From assembly GCA_047975295.1 (NCBI GenBank), contig JBKEDH010000052.1, forward strand, positions 1 to 23,846: a DNA stretch of 23,846 nucleotides. The letters are read 5' to 3'. A model generated the notes under the pieces. It was not told the DNA's origin. It was given only the letters and a program-made list of their open reading frames with translations, and searched no databases. This DNA is from JBKEDH01 sp047975295 (GTDB lineage Bacteria > Bacteroidota > Bacteroidia > Flavobacteriales > Flavobacteriaceae). Below are positions 7,214-16,193 of the stretch, piece by piece. How positions within the stretch are numbered: the first letter of the stretch is position 1; each line of letters opens with the position of its first letter. A program made the position numbers and the translations under genes.

Positions 7214-8329
7214 AAAATCTTTTCTGTAAGTACGTCTTTTTCTGAGTGGGATAGAGTTGAAGTGTTTCCAGATTTGTTTAATGGCAATATTGTCGTCCAA
7301 TTCGGGAGTTCTTACACATCGTTCGATGCCTTTTTCGTAAAATATTTTACGATATTCTTCGAAAATAACGGCGTGGATGCCTTTGTTTTGGTACTCCGGT
7401 AAAATGCCTATTAAGTAAAAAATGGCTTCCTTGCTGTGTTTTTTGGCGTGCAGTAAATGCCGAAAACCAAAAGGAAACAATTTACCGTTCATTTTTTGCA
7501 GTGCTTCGGCAAAACCGGGCATAACAATGGCAAAGGCTATGGGCTCGTCGTCTTTGCTAAGTACAAATTTAATATATTCGGGATTTATAAAACTTACAAA
7601 TTTTTCCTTGAAATAGGCTTTTTGGGCGTCTGTAACGGCAACAAACGACGACAACGAAGCGTAAGTGGTATTAAATAAGTCGAACATTCCATCAACATAA
7701 GGCAAAACATCTTTAGTTTTTTTAAAATTCAAGGGCTTTACGCCATATCTGCTTTGTATAACCTTGCTGGCCTTTAAAAACATTTCGGGGTCAACCTCCG
7801 GAACACTAAACATGCTTTCGGTATATGCTTTTTCAATGGTATAACCAGCAGCTTCGTAATGTTTAACGTAATAAGGATAGTTATACCATGAAACCATGGT
7901 AGAAAGAGTGTCGAAACCTTCGTACATAACCCCTACTTTGTCTAAATTGGAAAACCCGACAGGGCCTTCGGTATAGGTTAGGTTGTTTAGCTTGCCTATT
8001 TCCTCGACTTTATTTAAAAGCGTTTGCGATACTTCTATATCGTCTATAAAATCGAACCAGCCAAAGCGCATTTTTTTTATACCTTGTTCTTCAACTTCCA
8101 GCCAGTTTATTAACGCTGCGACACGCCCCACAATCTCGTTGTTTTTATAGGCTAAAAATAAAGTGGCCTCGGCACTGTTAAAAACAGGGTTTTCGCTTGT
8201 ATCAAATTGTTTTATTTCTTGGCTAATGATTGGCGGCACCCAATATTTCGAGCTTTTATATAATTTGAAAGGGAATTTTACAAAGGCTTTTATATCCTTT
8301 TTTGTTTTTACCTCTTTAATTGTAATCAT
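7208..8329 (-). CDS. GNAT-like protein, possibly YghO family
   Basis: 373 residues from ATG 8329. The N-terminus (about 1-45) has FVKFPFKLYKSSKYWVPP, followed by ATLFLAYKNNEIVGRVAALI, which resembles the central strands of a GNAT fold. The second half contains AIVMPGF and FYLIGILPEYQNKGIHAVI, which resembles an acetyl-CoA-binding loop region (here Q-N-K-G). The length and the two-part layout recall YghO-like proteins of unknown function in several phyla; that name is from memory of the pattern and is moderate at best. No signal peptide, so it should be cytoplasmic. It lies 17 nt downstream of the outer-membrane protein gene and is probably its operon partner. Substrate unknown. Confidence 0.75.
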   Translation of the reverse strand: MITIKEVKTKKDIKAFVKFPFKLYKSSKYWVPPIISQEIKQFDTSENPVFNSAEATLFLAYKNNEIVGRVAALINWLEVEEQGIKKMRFGWFDFIDDIEVSQTLLNKVEEIGKLNNLTYTEGPVGFSNLDKVGVMYEGFDTLSTMVSWYNYPYYVKHYEAAGYTIEKAYTESMFSVPEVDPEMFLKASKVIQSRYGVKPLNFKKTKDVLPYVDGMFDLFNTTYASLSSFVAVTDAQKAYFKEKFVSFINPEYIKFVLSKDDEPIAFAIVMPGFAEALQKMNGKLFPFGFRHLLHAKKHSKEAIFYLIGILPEYQNKGIHAVIFEEYRKIFYEKGIERCVRTPELDDNIAIKQIWKHFNSIPLRKRRTYRKDFL

Positions 8330-8346
8330 TGTATCGTAACTAATAT

Positions 8347-9267
8347 TTAATTTGAAGGAAACCGTTTATATTCGGGTTTTTCTATTATTTTGTCCTTATG
8401 GAAATCCAAACGGTACGATGCTCCAAAATTAATGCTAAAAACCGATGGGGTATTCTTTGTGTTAAATGTAACGGCCGTATCAAGCTGGAAATTTTTATCC
8501 CACAGGTAGGCACCTCCCAATCTAAACAGGTTGTCGGCATAAAAATCGCTGGAGATACCTTGGGTTTCCACAAAAGCCACCCATTTTTTGTTAAACGAAT
8601 GTGTAAGTGTTAAAAGGTACTGGAAATCGGATTGATCCGTTCCAATTCTATCCAAAATAAAATTGGTTACAAACACCCAGCCACCATTAATGTTATTTTG
8701 TGTGGCAATCATGGCTTTTGGGCTAAAACCTTCAACACCGGGAGCAACAAAGGGGTTATTGTTGGTGTCGTAATTAGCACCGAGATATACCGAAACGGCC
8801 GGTATTAAGTTTTTCCAATTAAATTTATTGTTGGCACGCCAACTATAAAGATTGGGCTTGGCATATTCAGGGTTTTTATATGGGTCGAATATCAAGTATT
8901 TGGCACCAATACTAAAAAACTTAAAATTCGAGCGATCATCCTCCAAGGAAAGGCTCGATATGTATTTTTTTGTGTCATTTTGGTAAGTACCCTCGATATT
9001 AAGTTCTAATTCTTCCAAAAGTAAGCCATATCTAATCGAAAAATCTACACCAAACCCCGAAACGTCATATTTCGGATTTGGCGTTCGTTTTTCTTTAATA
9101 AAATAAGGGCCAACTTCAAATTGTACAACATTAGTTCCTACAGAATAGGCACTTCGGGAAACTCCGGGGCGATTGGAGTTTATAACATCTGTATATTGTG
9201 CAGTTGCATTAAAACCAAAAAGAAAACAGGCTGTTATTAATAAAATGGGTTTTATGGACAATGTCAT
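8347..9267 (-). CDS. Putative outer-membrane beta-barrel protein (PF13557-like 'transporter')
   Basis: 306 residues from ATG 9267. A signal peptide with a hydrophobic core (LLITACFLFGF) ends at about residue 23 with NATAQ. The mature part is dominated by alternating aromatic and polar strands such as VVQFEVGPYFI, GVDFSIRYGLL and LNIEGTYQN, and closes with INFGASYRLDF, all typical of an outer-membrane beta-barrel. SNRPGVSRSAY near the mature N-terminus is a feature I associate with the family named after the phenol-degradation MetA-pathway protein, often annotated simply as transporter. No cargo can be inferred. It is first in a two-gene minus-strand unit with the GNAT-like gene, preceded by a TATCTTTG box at 9311-9318. 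Confidence 0.75.
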   Translation of the reverse strand: MTLSIKPILLITACFLFGFNATAQYTDVINSNRPGVSRSAYSVGTNVVQFEVGPYFIKEKRTPNPKYDVSGFGVDFSIRYGLLLEELELNIEGTYQNDTKKYISSLSLEDDRSNFKFFSIGAKYLIFDPYKNPEYAKPNLYSWRANNKFNWKNLIPAVSVYLGANYDTNNNPFVAPGVEGFSPKAMIATQNNINGGWVFVTNFILDRIGTDQSDFQYLLTLTHSFNKKWVAFVETQGISSDFYADNLFRLGGAYLWDKNFQLDTAVTFNTKNTPSVFSINFGASYRLDFHKDKIIEKPEYKRFPSN

Positions 9268-9310
9268 GTTAATGTAATTCTATGGTTGTTATTATAGGGT
9301 ATTTATCGTT

Positions 9311-9318
9311 CAAAGATA
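9311..9318 (-). promoter_or_regulatory. -7 element of the outer-membrane protein gene
   Basis: TATCTTTG on the minus strand matches TAnnTTTG and would start transcription near 9305, about 38 nt before the ATG at 9267. No TTG is found at the expected -33 distance, so only half of the promoter is supported. Confidence 0.45.
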
Positions 9319-9372
9319 GATATTTTATGGTTTTTTTATCATTTTAAAACGTTTTTTCCCCACTTATAATTG

Positions 9373-9380
9373 TATTTTTG
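9373..9380 (+). promoter_or_regulatory. -7 element of the DUF4834 gene
   Basis: TATTTTTG matches TAnnTTTG and gives a start near 9387, just before the ATG at 9396. It overlaps an in-frame TTG at 9378 and so argues against that codon as the start. No clear TTG lies at the -33 position. Confidence 0.45.
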
Positions 9381-9395
9381 TTAAAAAAAACAATT

Positions 9396-9671
9396 ATGTT
9401 GCAGCAAGCATCCTTTACTGGTTTTTTACGAACCATTTTAATTATACTGCTTATTTACTTTGGAATAAGAATTCTATCCAGGATTTTAAAACCATTGCTT
9501 GCCAATTATATAGTAAAAAAAGCCGAAGAGAAATTTGGAGGCCAGTTTGGGCAATACCAAAAACAGGAGCCTTTGAGAAAAGAAGGGGAAGTGACCATAG
9601 ATAAGATGCCCAATAAAAAAGCTTCAAATAAAGATGTTGGTGAATATGTAGATTATGAAGAAATTGATTAA
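9396..9671 (+). CDS. DUF4834 family small membrane protein
   Basis: 91 residues from ATG 9396. The N-terminal MLQQASFTGFLRTIL leads into one transmembrane helix (about 10-32), followed by a charged tail that ends in the acidic VGEYVDYEEID. This layout, a short leader, one helix, a basic stretch (ILKPLLANYIVKKAEEKFGG) and an acidic end, is that of the Bacteroidota DUF4834 family, whose function is unknown. The upstream TTG at 9378 overlaps the -7 element and is rejected as the start. It sits 34 nt before the YfhO-like gene on the same strand and may share its transcript. Confidence 0.85.
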   Translation: MLQQASFTGFLRTILIILLIYFGIRILSRILKPLLANYIVKKAEEKFGGQFGQYQKQEPLRKEGEVTIDKMPNKKASNKDVGEYVDYEEID

Positions 9672-9705
9672 TTTTCGCTTTTTGAATATTTTTTAACACT
9701 ATTCT

Positions 9706-12138
9706 ATGTCCATTTCATTTAAAAAGATACTGCCGCATATACTTGTTGTTTTAAGTTTTATTGTTGTTTCCATTGCTTATTTTAGTCCTGTTTTAGAAGG
9801 TAAAAAGATATTCCAGAGCGATATTGTGCAATATACGGGGATGAGCAAGCAACAAAATGATTTTAGAGAAGCTACAGGCGAAGAAACATATTGGACCAAC
9901 GCTGCTTTTGCCGGTATGCCAACCTATCAATTGGGTGCACAATATCCGCATAATTACATTAAAAAGTTAGATTTAGCTTTACGGTTTTTACCACGCCCTG
10001 CCGATTATCTGTTTCTGTATTTTATTGGCTTTTATATACTTTTATTAGTGCTTAAAGTAGATTTTAAGTTAGCTGCACTCGGAGCTTTGGCCTTTGGTTT
10101 TTCTACATACTTAATTATAATTCTGGGTGTTGGCCATAATAGCAAGGCACATGCCATTGCATATATGCCCTTGGTTTTAAGTGGTGTTGTACTCACATTA
10201 CAACGAAAATATATAATCGGATTTTTGTTAACGGCCATTGCCATGGGGCTGGAAATTGTGTCCAATCATTTTCAAATGACTTATTATTTAATGTGGCTAG
10301 TTATTATCTTGGGCATTGCGTATCTAATCGATGCCTACAGAAAAAAAGAACTGCAGCATTATTTTAAAGCCATAGGTGTTTTAATTATAGCAGTTGTACT
10401 GTCCGTAGGGTTAAATGCCACGGGTGTTATGGCTACACAAGAGTATGCTAAAGAGAGTACGCGTGGTAAAAGTGAACTTACTATAAATGCCGATAGCTCT
10501 CCAAAAGAAGTGATAACCTCAGGATTGGACAGGGATTATATTACGCAATTCAGTTATGGTTTTTGGGAAACGTTCAATTTGTACATTCCAAGATTTATGG
10601 GTGGTGGCAATGGTGAAGATGTGGGGAAGGATTCGGCTACTTACGATGCCTTTAGAAAGTTGGGGGCAACTACAAGCCAAGCAGCCCAAGAAGCCAAACA
10701 CGCACCTATGTATTGGGGCAACCAACCCATTGTGGAAGCACCGGCATACATTGGTGCCGTAGTTATATTTTTATTTGTGTTAGCTTTGTTTTTGGTAAAA
10801 GGTCGTTTAAAATGGTGGCTTGTAGCAGGTACTGTATTTTCTCTGTTATTGTCCTACGGAAAAAACTTAGGTGTTTTAACTAATTTCTTTATCGATTATG
10901 TGCCTATTTATAACAAATTTAGGGCAGTAACATCTATACAGGTTATTTTGGAGCTGTGTGTGCCCATACTTGCTGTTTTTGGTTTAGTTAAGTTATTTGG
11001 GAACGATATAGATAGAAAACAAAAAACAAAAGCTCTAAAAAATACAACTATAATAACGGCGGGGGTAGCTTTATTGTTCCTTGTTTTTAAATCTTCGTTC
11101 GATTTTGTAGGGCTTAACGATGGGTTTTACAGGCAGAATTATGGACAACCATTTGTAGATGCCTTAAAACAGGACCGTAAAACGTTGTTTACCGAAGATA
11201 CTTTTAGAACTTTGGCATTGGTGCTAATTGCTGCAGTTGTTGTATTTTATTACATAAAAGGAAAGTTAAAGGAAAAGTGGGCCATAGCTGCTTTTGGGGT
11301 TCTTATTTTAATCGATTTGGTAGGCGTGGATCGCCGTTATGTAAACAGTGATAATTTTGTACCCGCCATTCAAGTTGATAAGCCATTTACTGCCAATCAG
11401 GCCGATAGCGAAATATTGCAGGATAAATCGTATTACCGTGTTTTCGACTTAGTTTCGGGACGTGCCAAGCCATCGTACTACCATAATTCGTTAGATGGTT
11501 ACAATGCTGCCGAATTAAAACGTTACCGCGAATTGTTCAATTTTTATGTAGCCAGTAACAACATTAACGTACTTAATATGCTTAACACCAAGTATATTGT
11601 CGGTCAAGATAAAAACGGAAAAGTTATTCCGTTTGTTAATGAAGAAGCCAATGGAAACGCATGGTTTGTTAAGAAATTGAGTAAGAAGGCTTCCGCAAAC
11701 GAAGAAATCCTGTCTTTGGATAGTTTAAACAACAAAGAAGAAGCCGTTTATGTAAGCCAAAAGATGTTGGAATTTGTACCCAATCTGAAAAACGAGTATT
11801 TGGTCGATTCTACAGCGACCATAAACGTAACCGAGTATAAGCCTAACTATATAAAATACGAAACCCATAACGTTACCGATGGTTTTGCAGTATTTTCCGA
11901 GATTTATTATGGTAATGGTTGGAAAACGTTTATCGATGGTAAAGAAACCCATTTTATACGGGTAAATTATACCTTGCGGGGAATGCCGGTTCCGGAAGGT
12001 AACCATACAGTAGAGTTTAAATTTGATCCCGATGTAGTAAAAAATGGGAGTAAGATTGCTTTGGCAAGTTCTGTTTTATTAGGAATTTTACTGGTTTTAG
12101 GGCTATTTTTCGAATATAAAAATAAAACCATAAGGTAA
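9706..12138 (+). CDS. YfhO-family polytopic membrane protein (putative GT-C glycosyltransferase)
   Basis: 810 residues with about 12 or more hydrophobic segments in two clusters (1-470 and 500-545), a large soluble C-terminal part (about 560-780) and a final transmembrane helix (SSVLLGILLVLGLFF). The first loop after helix 1 holds the Asp-containing SDIVQYTGMSKQ followed by NAAFAGMPTY, the arrangement seen in YfhO proteins, which resemble GT-C lipid-linked glycosyltransferases. In Firmicutes, YfhO is linked to glycosylation of wall polymers; the acceptor in Bacteroidota is not known to me. The stop at 12136-12138 directly abuts the GTG of the GT4 gene, so translation is probably coupled. Context suggests sugar transfer on the outer face of the inner membrane. 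Confidence 0.88.
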   Translation: MSISFKKILPHILVVLSFIVVSIAYFSPVLEGKKIFQSDIVQYTGMSKQQNDFREATGEETYWTNAAFAGMPTYQLGAQYPHNYIKKLDLALRFLPRPADYLFLYFIGFYILLLVLKVDFKLAALGALAFGFSTYLIIILGVGHNSKAHAIAYMPLVLSGVVLTLQRKYIIGFLLTAIAMGLEIVSNHFQMTYYLMWLVIILGIAYLIDAYRKKELQHYFKAIGVLIIAVVLSVGLNATGVMATQEYAKESTRGKSELTINADSSPKEVITSGLDRDYITQFSYGFWETFNLYIPRFMGGGNGEDVGKDSATYDAFRKLGATTSQAAQEAKHAPMYWGNQPIVEAPAYIGAVVIFLFVLALFLVKGRLKWWLVAGTVFSLLLSYGKNLGVLTNFFIDYVPIYNKFRAVTSIQVILELCVPILAVFGLVKLFGNDIDRKQKTKALKNTTIITAGVALLFLVFKSSFDFVGLNDGFYRQNYGQPFVDALKQDRKTLFTEDTFRTLALVLIAAVVVFYYIKGKLKEKWAIAAFGVLILIDLVGVDRRYVNSDNFVPAIQVDKPFTANQADSEILQDKSYYRVFDLVSGRAKPSYYHNSLDGYNAAELKRYRELFNFYVASNNINVLNMLNTKYIVGQDKNGKVIPFVNEEANGNAWFVKKLSKKASANEEILSLDSLNNKEEAVYVSQKMLEFVPNLKNEYLVDSTATINVTEYKPNYIKYETHNVTDGFAVFSEIYYGNGWKTFIDGKETHFIRVNYTLRGMPVPEGNHTVEFKFDPDVVKNGSKIALASSVLLGILLVLGLFFEYKNKTIR

Positions 12139-13416
12139 GTGCATAAAAAAGCACTCATAATAAGTTATTATTGGCCTCCGGCGGGAGGTCCCGGTGTACA
12201 GCGTTGGCTTAAATTTGTAAAATATTTGCCCGAATTTAACATAGAACCCATTGTTTATATTCCCGAAAATCCCAATTACCCACTTATAGATAATACTTTG
12301 GTAAAGGAAGTGTCAAGTGATGTAACCATTTTAAAACAGCCTATCAGCGAACCGTACAAATGGGCCAAGTTGTTTTCTAAAAACTCATCATCGACCATAA
12401 GTAAAGGGATTATACCCGAGCGGAAAAAACAAAGTTGGATAGAGCGTATGCTGTTGTTTGTAAGAGGTAATTTTTTTATTCCCGATGCCCGTAAAAATTG
12501 GGTAAAGCCTTCGGTTTCTTTTCTTTCAGAATATATCTTAAAAGAAAATATAAAAACCATTATAACAACAGGGCCACCGCATAGTATGCATCTTATAGGT
12601 TTGCGGTTAAAAACACAATTGGATGTAAAGTGGATAGCCGATTTTCGTGATCCATGGACAACTATTGGTTACCATAAACAATTAAAACTTACCAAGACTG
12701 CCAAGAACAAACATAAAGCTTTGGAGAAATCCGTTTTAAATACGGCCAATCATGTTGTTGTAACCAGTTTTATTACCAAAACCGAATTTGAACCGCTTAC
12801 CAATAGGCCTATTACTGTTATCACCAACGGTTACGATCATGAATCTGTTGGCAGTTTTATTATGGATTCCAAATTTACTATGGCGCATATCGGGTCGTTA
12901 TTGTCAAAAAGAAATCCCGAAATATTATGGCAGATTTTGAATGAATTGGTAAACGAAAATGAAGATTTTTCTAAAGATTTTCAACTAAATTTGGTTGGGG
13001 CGGTAAGCGAAGAAGTATTAAAATCTATTAATAAATATAATTTAAATAACTATTTAAATAATTTAGGGTATGTTTCGCATAATGAATCAATTATATTTCA
13101 AAAAAAATCACAATTATTATTATTGGTAGAAATCGATTCCGAAGAAACAAAGTGTATTATTCCCGGAAAACTTTTCGAATATATGGTTGCCAATAGGCCT
13201 ATTATTGCCATTGGACCAAAAGCATCGGATATTGAAAAAATAATAAAGGAAACCAATACCGGAAATTATTTTTCCTATACCGATTACAATTTATTAAAAA
13301 CAACTATCTTACGGCATTACAATGCCTACAAAAATAATACATTAACCACGTTTCCTATCGGGCTACAGAAATACAGTAGGAAATCGTTAACGGCATCGCT
13401 ATCAAAATTAATATAA
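12139..13416 (+). CDS. GT4-type family glycosyltransferase
   Basis: 425 residues of a GT-B fold enzyme. The N-terminal domain starts KALIISYYWPPAGGPGVQRW, the glycine-rich acceptor-side loop, and contains TTGPPHS and WIADFRDPW. The C-terminal half contains ITVITNGYDHE, AHIGSLLSKRNPE and the nucleotide-sugar-binding PGKLFEYMVANRPI, with the Glu of the GT4 motif. It should transfer a sugar from a nucleotide donor to a lipid-linked or surface glycan at the cytoplasmic side. The start is GTG at 12139, immediately after the TAA of the preceding gene, which indicates translational coupling. Its last base is shared with the ATG of the flippase. Donor and acceptor cannot be told from sequence. Confidence 0.9.
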   Translation: MHKKALIISYYWPPAGGPGVQRWLKFVKYLPEFNIEPIVYIPENPNYPLIDNTLVKEVSSDVTILKQPISEPYKWAKLFSKNSSSTISKGIIPERKKQSWIERMLLFVRGNFFIPDARKNWVKPSVSFLSEYILKENIKTIITTGPPHSMHLIGLRLKTQLDVKWIADFRDPWTTIGYHKQLKLTKTAKNKHKALEKSVLNTANHVVVTSFITKTEFEPLTNRPITVITNGYDHESVGSFIMDSKFTMAHIGSLLSKRNPEILWQILNELVNENEDFSKDFQLNLVGAVSEEVLKSINKYNLNNYLNNLGYVSHNESIIFQKKSQLLLLVEIDSEETKCIIPGKLFEYMVANRPIIAIGPKASDIEKIIKETNTGNYFSYTDYNLLKTTILRHYNAYKNNTLTTFPIGLQKYSRKSLTASLSKLI

Positions 13417-14870
13417 TGGGCATTGTTGCGTCGCAATCTTTTAAAAATGTAATATTCACCTATTTGGGTTTTTTAATAGGTGCCGTTAACACATTGTTTT
13501 TGTACACCAAGTTTTTAGGTGCCGAATATTACGGTTTGGTCGGGTATGTACTGTCTTTGGCCTTTGTAATTATGCCTTTAATGGCTTTTGGAGCCAATAA
13601 TACTTTGGTAAGATTTTATTCGTCGTTTAAAACCAGGATATCGGTAAACAGTTTTTTAACCCTTATGTTGTTTTTGCCGCTGGCACTTATTGTTCCCATT
13701 TGTTTGGTAACCTATTGCGGTTATGGTATTATAACAGGTTTTTTATCTGAAGAGAACACCATTATAAAAGGATATTTATGGCACACCATAATTATAGCTA
13801 TTTCGTTGGCTTATTTTGAAGTGTTTTTTGCATGGGCTAAAGTGCAGATGAAAACCGTTTTTGGTAATTTTATGAAAGAGGTTTTTCATAGGGCAGGAGT
13901 AATGATACTGCTTTTTATGCTCTATTTCAATATGGTCGATGCAGAACAGTTTATGGTAGGTCTTGTACTTGTTTATGTAATTAGAATGGTTGTTATGAAA
14001 ATCTATGCTTTTGGTGTTCGTTTTCCTGTTATTGCTTTTAAGCACATACCAAATTTAAAATCGATTTTACAGTATTCGTTTTTAATTATTATTGCTGCGT
14101 CGGTAGCTTCGGTTTTATTGGATATAGATAAAGTGATGCTGGGCTATTATGTCGATATAAAGCAAATAGCCTATTATAACGTTGCGGTTTTTATTGCTAT
14201 GGTTATAGCTGTACCACAGCGTTCTATGCATCAAATATTAATGCCGCTATCTGCCAGGTTTATTAACGAAAATAATATTACGGAACTAAGTGATCTGTAT
14301 AAACGCAGCTCTTTGACCTTGTTTATCGTTAGTGGTTTTATTTTTTTGCTCATTATATTGAATATAAATGAACTGTACCATTTTATTCCCGAAGAGTTTA
14401 ATGCCGCTATTCTTGTTGTTTTGTTGATTGGTTTGGCAAAGCTCTACGATGCATTTTTAGGTAGTAATAATGCCATTTTATTTAACAGTAATTATTATGT
14501 TGCGGCACTTATGTTTGGGGTTGTATTGGTTGTTTTTATGATTGTTTTAAACATAGTGCTAATTCCGGTTTATGGTATAAACGGTGCTGCTTTTGGAACA
14601 TTTGTTGCGGTATTTTTGTATAATTCGGTTAAATTGTATTTTGTTTATAAAAAATTTAAAATACTGCCTTTTACGGTAACAGCTCTTAAAACTGCATGTT
14701 TAATTTTGGTTATTGCCCTGTCGTTTTATTTTTGGGATTTTCCGTTCCATCCTGTATGGAATATTGTTTTAAAATCCGTTTTGATCGGATTGTGTTATTT
14801 TTTTGTAATCCATAAATTTAGATTCTCGGAAAACATATCCTCGATATTTGATAGGTTCGTAAAATTATAA
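13416..14870 (+). CDS. Polysaccharide flippase / O-antigen-type translocase (MOP superfamily)
   Basis: 484 residues, almost wholly hydrophobic, with about 12-14 transmembrane helices in two bundles. The N-terminal SQSFKNVIFTYLGFLIGAVN and LFLYTKFLGAEYYGLVGYV, and the later AKLYDAFLGSNNAI and GINGAAFGTFVAVFLYN, are typical of Wzx-like transporters that move lipid-linked oligosaccharides across the inner membrane. The ATG at 13416 overlaps the preceding TAA by one nucleotide. Together with the YfhO-like and GT4 genes it forms an assembly and export unit. A strong bidirectional hairpin follows directly. Confidence 0.88.
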   Translation: MGIVASQSFKNVIFTYLGFLIGAVNTLFLYTKFLGAEYYGLVGYVLSLAFVIMPLMAFGANNTLVRFYSSFKTRISVNSFLTLMLFLPLALIVPICLVTYCGYGIITGFLSEENTIIKGYLWHTIIIAISLAYFEVFFAWAKVQMKTVFGNFMKEVFHRAGVMILLFMLYFNMVDAEQFMVGLVLVYVIRMVVMKIYAFGVRFPVIAFKHIPNLKSILQYSFLIIIAASVASVLLDIDKVMLGYYVDIKQIAYYNVAVFIAMVIAVPQRSMHQILMPLSARFINENNITELSDLYKRSSLTLFIVSGFIFLLIILNINELYHFIPEEFNAAILVVLLIGLAKLYDAFLGSNNAILFNSNYYVAALMFGVVLVVFMIVLNIVLIPVYGINGAAFGTFVAVFLYNSVKLYFVYKKFKILPFTVTALKTACLILVIALSFYFWDFPFHPVWNIVLKSVLIGLCYFFVIHKFRFSENISSIFDRFVKL

Positions 14871-14907
14871 AAAACCTTTGATAACTTTAACGCTATCAAA
14901 GGTTTTT
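14871..14907. terminator. Bidirectional terminator after the flippase gene
   Basis: AAAACCTTTGATA at 14871-14883 pairs perfectly with TATCAAAGGTTTT at 14894-14906, a 13-bp stem with a 10-nt loop, followed by T residues to 14907. It begins at the flippase stop and also lies downstream of the minus-strand secreted-protein gene; the A-run at its left end would supply the T tract for that strand. Confidence 0.85.
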
Positions 14908-14935
14908 AACTAAACACTAACTAACCAAAATAATA

Positions 14936-16096
14936 TTATCTTCTTCTTGCTGTTGTACTTGAAGTGCTTCGATTATTCGAATTGCTTCTGCCAGATACTG
15001 TTGTTTTTTTATATGCAGTCGATCTTGGAGCCGTAACACGCGAATTATTTGTTCTTGAGCTGGATACGGATCGGTTTGTTGTTTGGGCAACACCTCGATT
15101 TTTGTTAACGGTATTTGCCTTTGTACTGTAATTGTTGTTTGTACGGCTTGTCTTTGTACTATTGGCATTGCGTTTAACCGTATTGGCTCTATTTCCAACC
15201 GAACTACTTCTGTTTATAGTGCTGTTCTTGCTACGGTTAATAGTGTTGGAGTTTCTGCTAATGTTATTATTGTCCCTTTTTATAACATTGCTACGGTTGT
15301 TTATGGTTTGCGATTGTCTTCTGCTGTTGTTGGAAGAATTATTGTTATAAGATCTGTTGTTATTGGCAATTACATTTTTATTGGAGGCTACACGATTTGT
15401 ACTTCTGTATGCCGTTGCATGGTTTCTATCTCGAGTAATGGTACTGCCCCGTCTGCTTGCCACAGATGTTACAGGTCTGTGGTTATTGTAATATGGCTTG
15501 GTGTAGGTATATCGGGTAGGTGTGTAATGTCTTCTGTATGGTGTGTTATATACCACACAATGATTGTAAGATGGTGCGCTATAATAACGGTGCCAAGGTC
15601 TGTAAACATAGCTTCTGTTATAGGTGTTTATAAAGCCGGTGTAGTGCGAGAACGTGTTGTAGTTATTGTAGTGAACGTACAATCCGCCAACTCGCGATAT
15701 ATAGCCAAGGCCATTGTAATTAATGTTTATTTGCCCTACTTGTGCAACTCTTCCATAGTAATCGTAATATATTGGTGTGTTTTCAATTTGAATAATAGCA
15801 CCAAACTCGTCGTATTGTACATAAGCATTATAGTTATAGCCGGAGTTGAAACTTAAATTCAAATGAGGCGAACCAATAGAGATGTTTAAATGAGAGCGGT
15901 TGCCAAGAATATTAAAATCAAATTGTCCATCGCGGAAAACCGAAAATTCGATGCCATTTTCAACAAAAATGAAAGCGTTTCCGTAACCTGAATTATGGAT
16001 GGTACTTATTGATAGTTCTGTATTTGTGTCCGTTGTTGCATTAACAGTAAATCCTGTAAAGAATAATCCTGTTAGTAAAATTATAAACGTTTTCAT
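14936..16096 (-). CDS. Secreted low-complexity protein, Tyr/His-rich middle and Asn/Ser/Arg/Thr-rich tail
   Basis: 386 residues. A signal peptide (about 1-20, hydrophobic IILLTGLFFTGF, ending VNA) precedes a beta-rich N-terminal part (about 25-150) with FRDGQFDFNIL, LSFNSGYNYNAYVQ and YYDYYGRVAQVGQININY. Residues 150-215 are rich in Tyr, His, Arg and Pro (RPWHRYYSAPSYNHCVVY). The last 170 residues are almost only Asn, Ser, Arg and Thr, with strong positive charge and ending TTARRR, so it is probably disordered. I recall the N-terminal pattern from uncharacterised Flavobacteriaceae proteins but cannot name a function. It could bind polyanions in the periplasm or on the cell surface (inference). 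The start is ATG 16096. It converges on the glycan operon through a shared hairpin. Confidence 0.85.
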   Translation of the reverse strand: MKTFIILLTGLFFTGFTVNATTDTNTELSISTIHNSGYGNAFIFVENGIEFSVFRDGQFDFNILGNRSHLNISIGSPHLNLSFNSGYNYNAYVQYDEFGAIIQIENTPIYYDYYGRVAQVGQININYNGLGYISRVGGLYVHYNNYNTFSHYTGFINTYNRSYVYRPWHRYYSAPSYNHCVVYNTPYRRHYTPTRYTYTKPYYNNHRPVTSVASRRGSTITRDRNHATAYRSTNRVASNKNVIANNNRSYNNNSSNNSRRQSQTINNRSNVIKRDNNNISRNSNTINRSKNSTINRSSSVGNRANTVKRNANSTKTSRTNNNYSTKANTVNKNRGVAQTTNRSVSSSRTNNSRVTAPRSTAYKKTTVSGRSNSNNRSTSSTTARRR

Positions 16097-16168
16097 GATT
16101 ATAGGTTTTAATGATGTTACACTTTAGAGAAAACAAACAGCGTGCCAAAAAATATTTTTGTTTACTAT

Positions 16169-16193
16169 TTTGATTATAACTATTTGATTATAA
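16169..16193. repeat. Direct repeat TTTGATTATAA upstream of the secreted-protein gene
   Basis: The 11-mer TTTGATTATAA occurs at 16169-16179 and 16183-16193, a 14-bp period. Further GATTATA(A) copies are found at 16221-16228 and 16097-16103. These are candidate regulator-binding sites for the minus-strand gene starting at 16096, but the DNA is so AT-rich that chance cannot be excluded. Confidence 0.5.

Noticed and set aside
14917..15198. 93-codon Gln-rich frame on the minus strand
   Set aside because: It is the shifted frame of the low-complexity tail of the gene at 14936-16096, with no independent start signal.
15083..15856. 257-codon open frame on the plus strand, rich in Val and Ile
   Set aside because: It lies wholly antisense to the secreted protein. 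Its composition is the complement of the AAT/AAC/CGT/AGT-rich coding strand, with no domain, no promoter and an implausible protein.
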